A stretch of DNA of 64,000 nt from Nephrocerus scutellatus (lineage: Eukaryota > Arthropoda > Insecta > Diptera > Pipunculidae), in the NCBI GenBank assembly GCA_947095585.1, contig OX352761.1, positions 81,533,267 through 81,597,266 of the forward strand. The letters are read 5' to 3'. Below are positions 63,777-64,000 of the stretch, in pieces; the first letter of the stretch is position 1; the number at the start of each line of letters is the position of its first letter. The translations under genes and the position numbers were made by a program. Below the pieces are notes generated by a model. That model did no database searches. It had not been told where the DNA came from and saw only the letters and a list, made by a program, of their open reading frames with translations.

Positions 63777-64000
63777 AAGCGCACAATGCCTTTAAGTTGA
63801 GTTGATTAGATTAGTCTCCGTTTACATGTGTACTTTTATTTGGCACAAATAATTTTTTGTTGATTTGAGTTGATTGGAAATAATTTCGATTTGTTAAAAA
63901 AAATTTGTCTTATAGGTCTTAGGTCTTGTCTTAGAGTTGTAAAAACCTACCAAATCGAATTAAAGCCTACCAACCTACCAAAGCTGAAAAAACCTACCAA
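63777..64000. other. Terminal non-coding stretch
   Basis: A+T rich; the last 50 bases contain four CCTACCAA words. The region is cut by the window edge. No gene seen. Confidence 0.4.

Noticed and set aside
1..64000. CRISPR arrays, bacterial operons or prophage
   Set aside because: Repeat units are not separated by unique spacers, spliced genes and LINEs are present, and no bacterial gene is recognised.

Overview
The window reads as accessory, repeat-dominated DNA from an insect, most probably a higher fly (Diptera). This is inferred from errantivirus-type Ty3/gypsy elements with env relics, a roo-like BEL/Pao element, Jockey-, LOA- and RTE-type LINEs, hAT, Tc1-like and Helitron DNA elements, short 61-76 bp GT-AG introns and strong A+T richness. 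Species cannot be fixed from the sequence. Nothing bacterial (operon, ribosome binding site, CRISPR, rRNA) is visible. Only one probable host gene is seen: two exons of an SLC46-type major facilitator transporter at 33125-33666. Nearly everything else is transposon-derived and mostly broken.

Layout. 1-4730, about 5978-9951 and 9952-17300 are reshuffled copies of one composite block. The block holds a minus-strand gypsy gag with leader and LTR (Gyp-A), arrays of a degenerate minisatellite with the palindrome ACACATGTGT, a Tc1-like transposase stub, and a 5' piece of a Jockey-type LINE (J1). About 4 kb is tandemly duplicated with a clean junction near 9951/9952, and a 454 bp duplication lies inside both copies. 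17471-18208 looks like a single complete copy of the minisatellite element. 18209-20018 is a decayed J1 relative. 20019-27558 is an RTE-type LINE (RTE2A) split by a nearly full-length 5 kb LOA-like LINE with a 13 bp target-site duplication. 27560-28640 is a BEL/Pao integrase.

28680-33960 holds a tRNA-derived SINE with a 12 bp target-site duplication, a 58 bp tandem repeat, an LTR plus SAP-domain gag relic, and the SLC46 exons. 33963-38425 has both ends expected of a Helitron and contains three kinds of tandem repeat and a helicase tail. 38426-47530 is a minus-strand errantivirus (Gyp-B) cut by a 1.35 kb unknown segment, itself carrying a 63 bp tandem repeat, and by an almost full-length J1. 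47560-49330 is a minus-strand BEL/Pao element with integrase and env-like remains.

49532-59330 is a nest: an LTR-env-LTR-leader-pol tandem gypsy remnant (Gyp-C) is cut by RTE1 (51565-54450) and by a second Jockey-type LINE (J2, 54960-59330), and J2 is cut by RTE2B (55640-58028). 60297-62492 is a hAT transposase gene with two introns and one frameshift. 63125-63776 is a 5'-truncated J1 tail.

The genes do not form a pathway. Their relation is nesting and duplication, which gives a relative insertion history. Because several copies are near identical, assembly artefact must be excluded for the 5-17 kb region.
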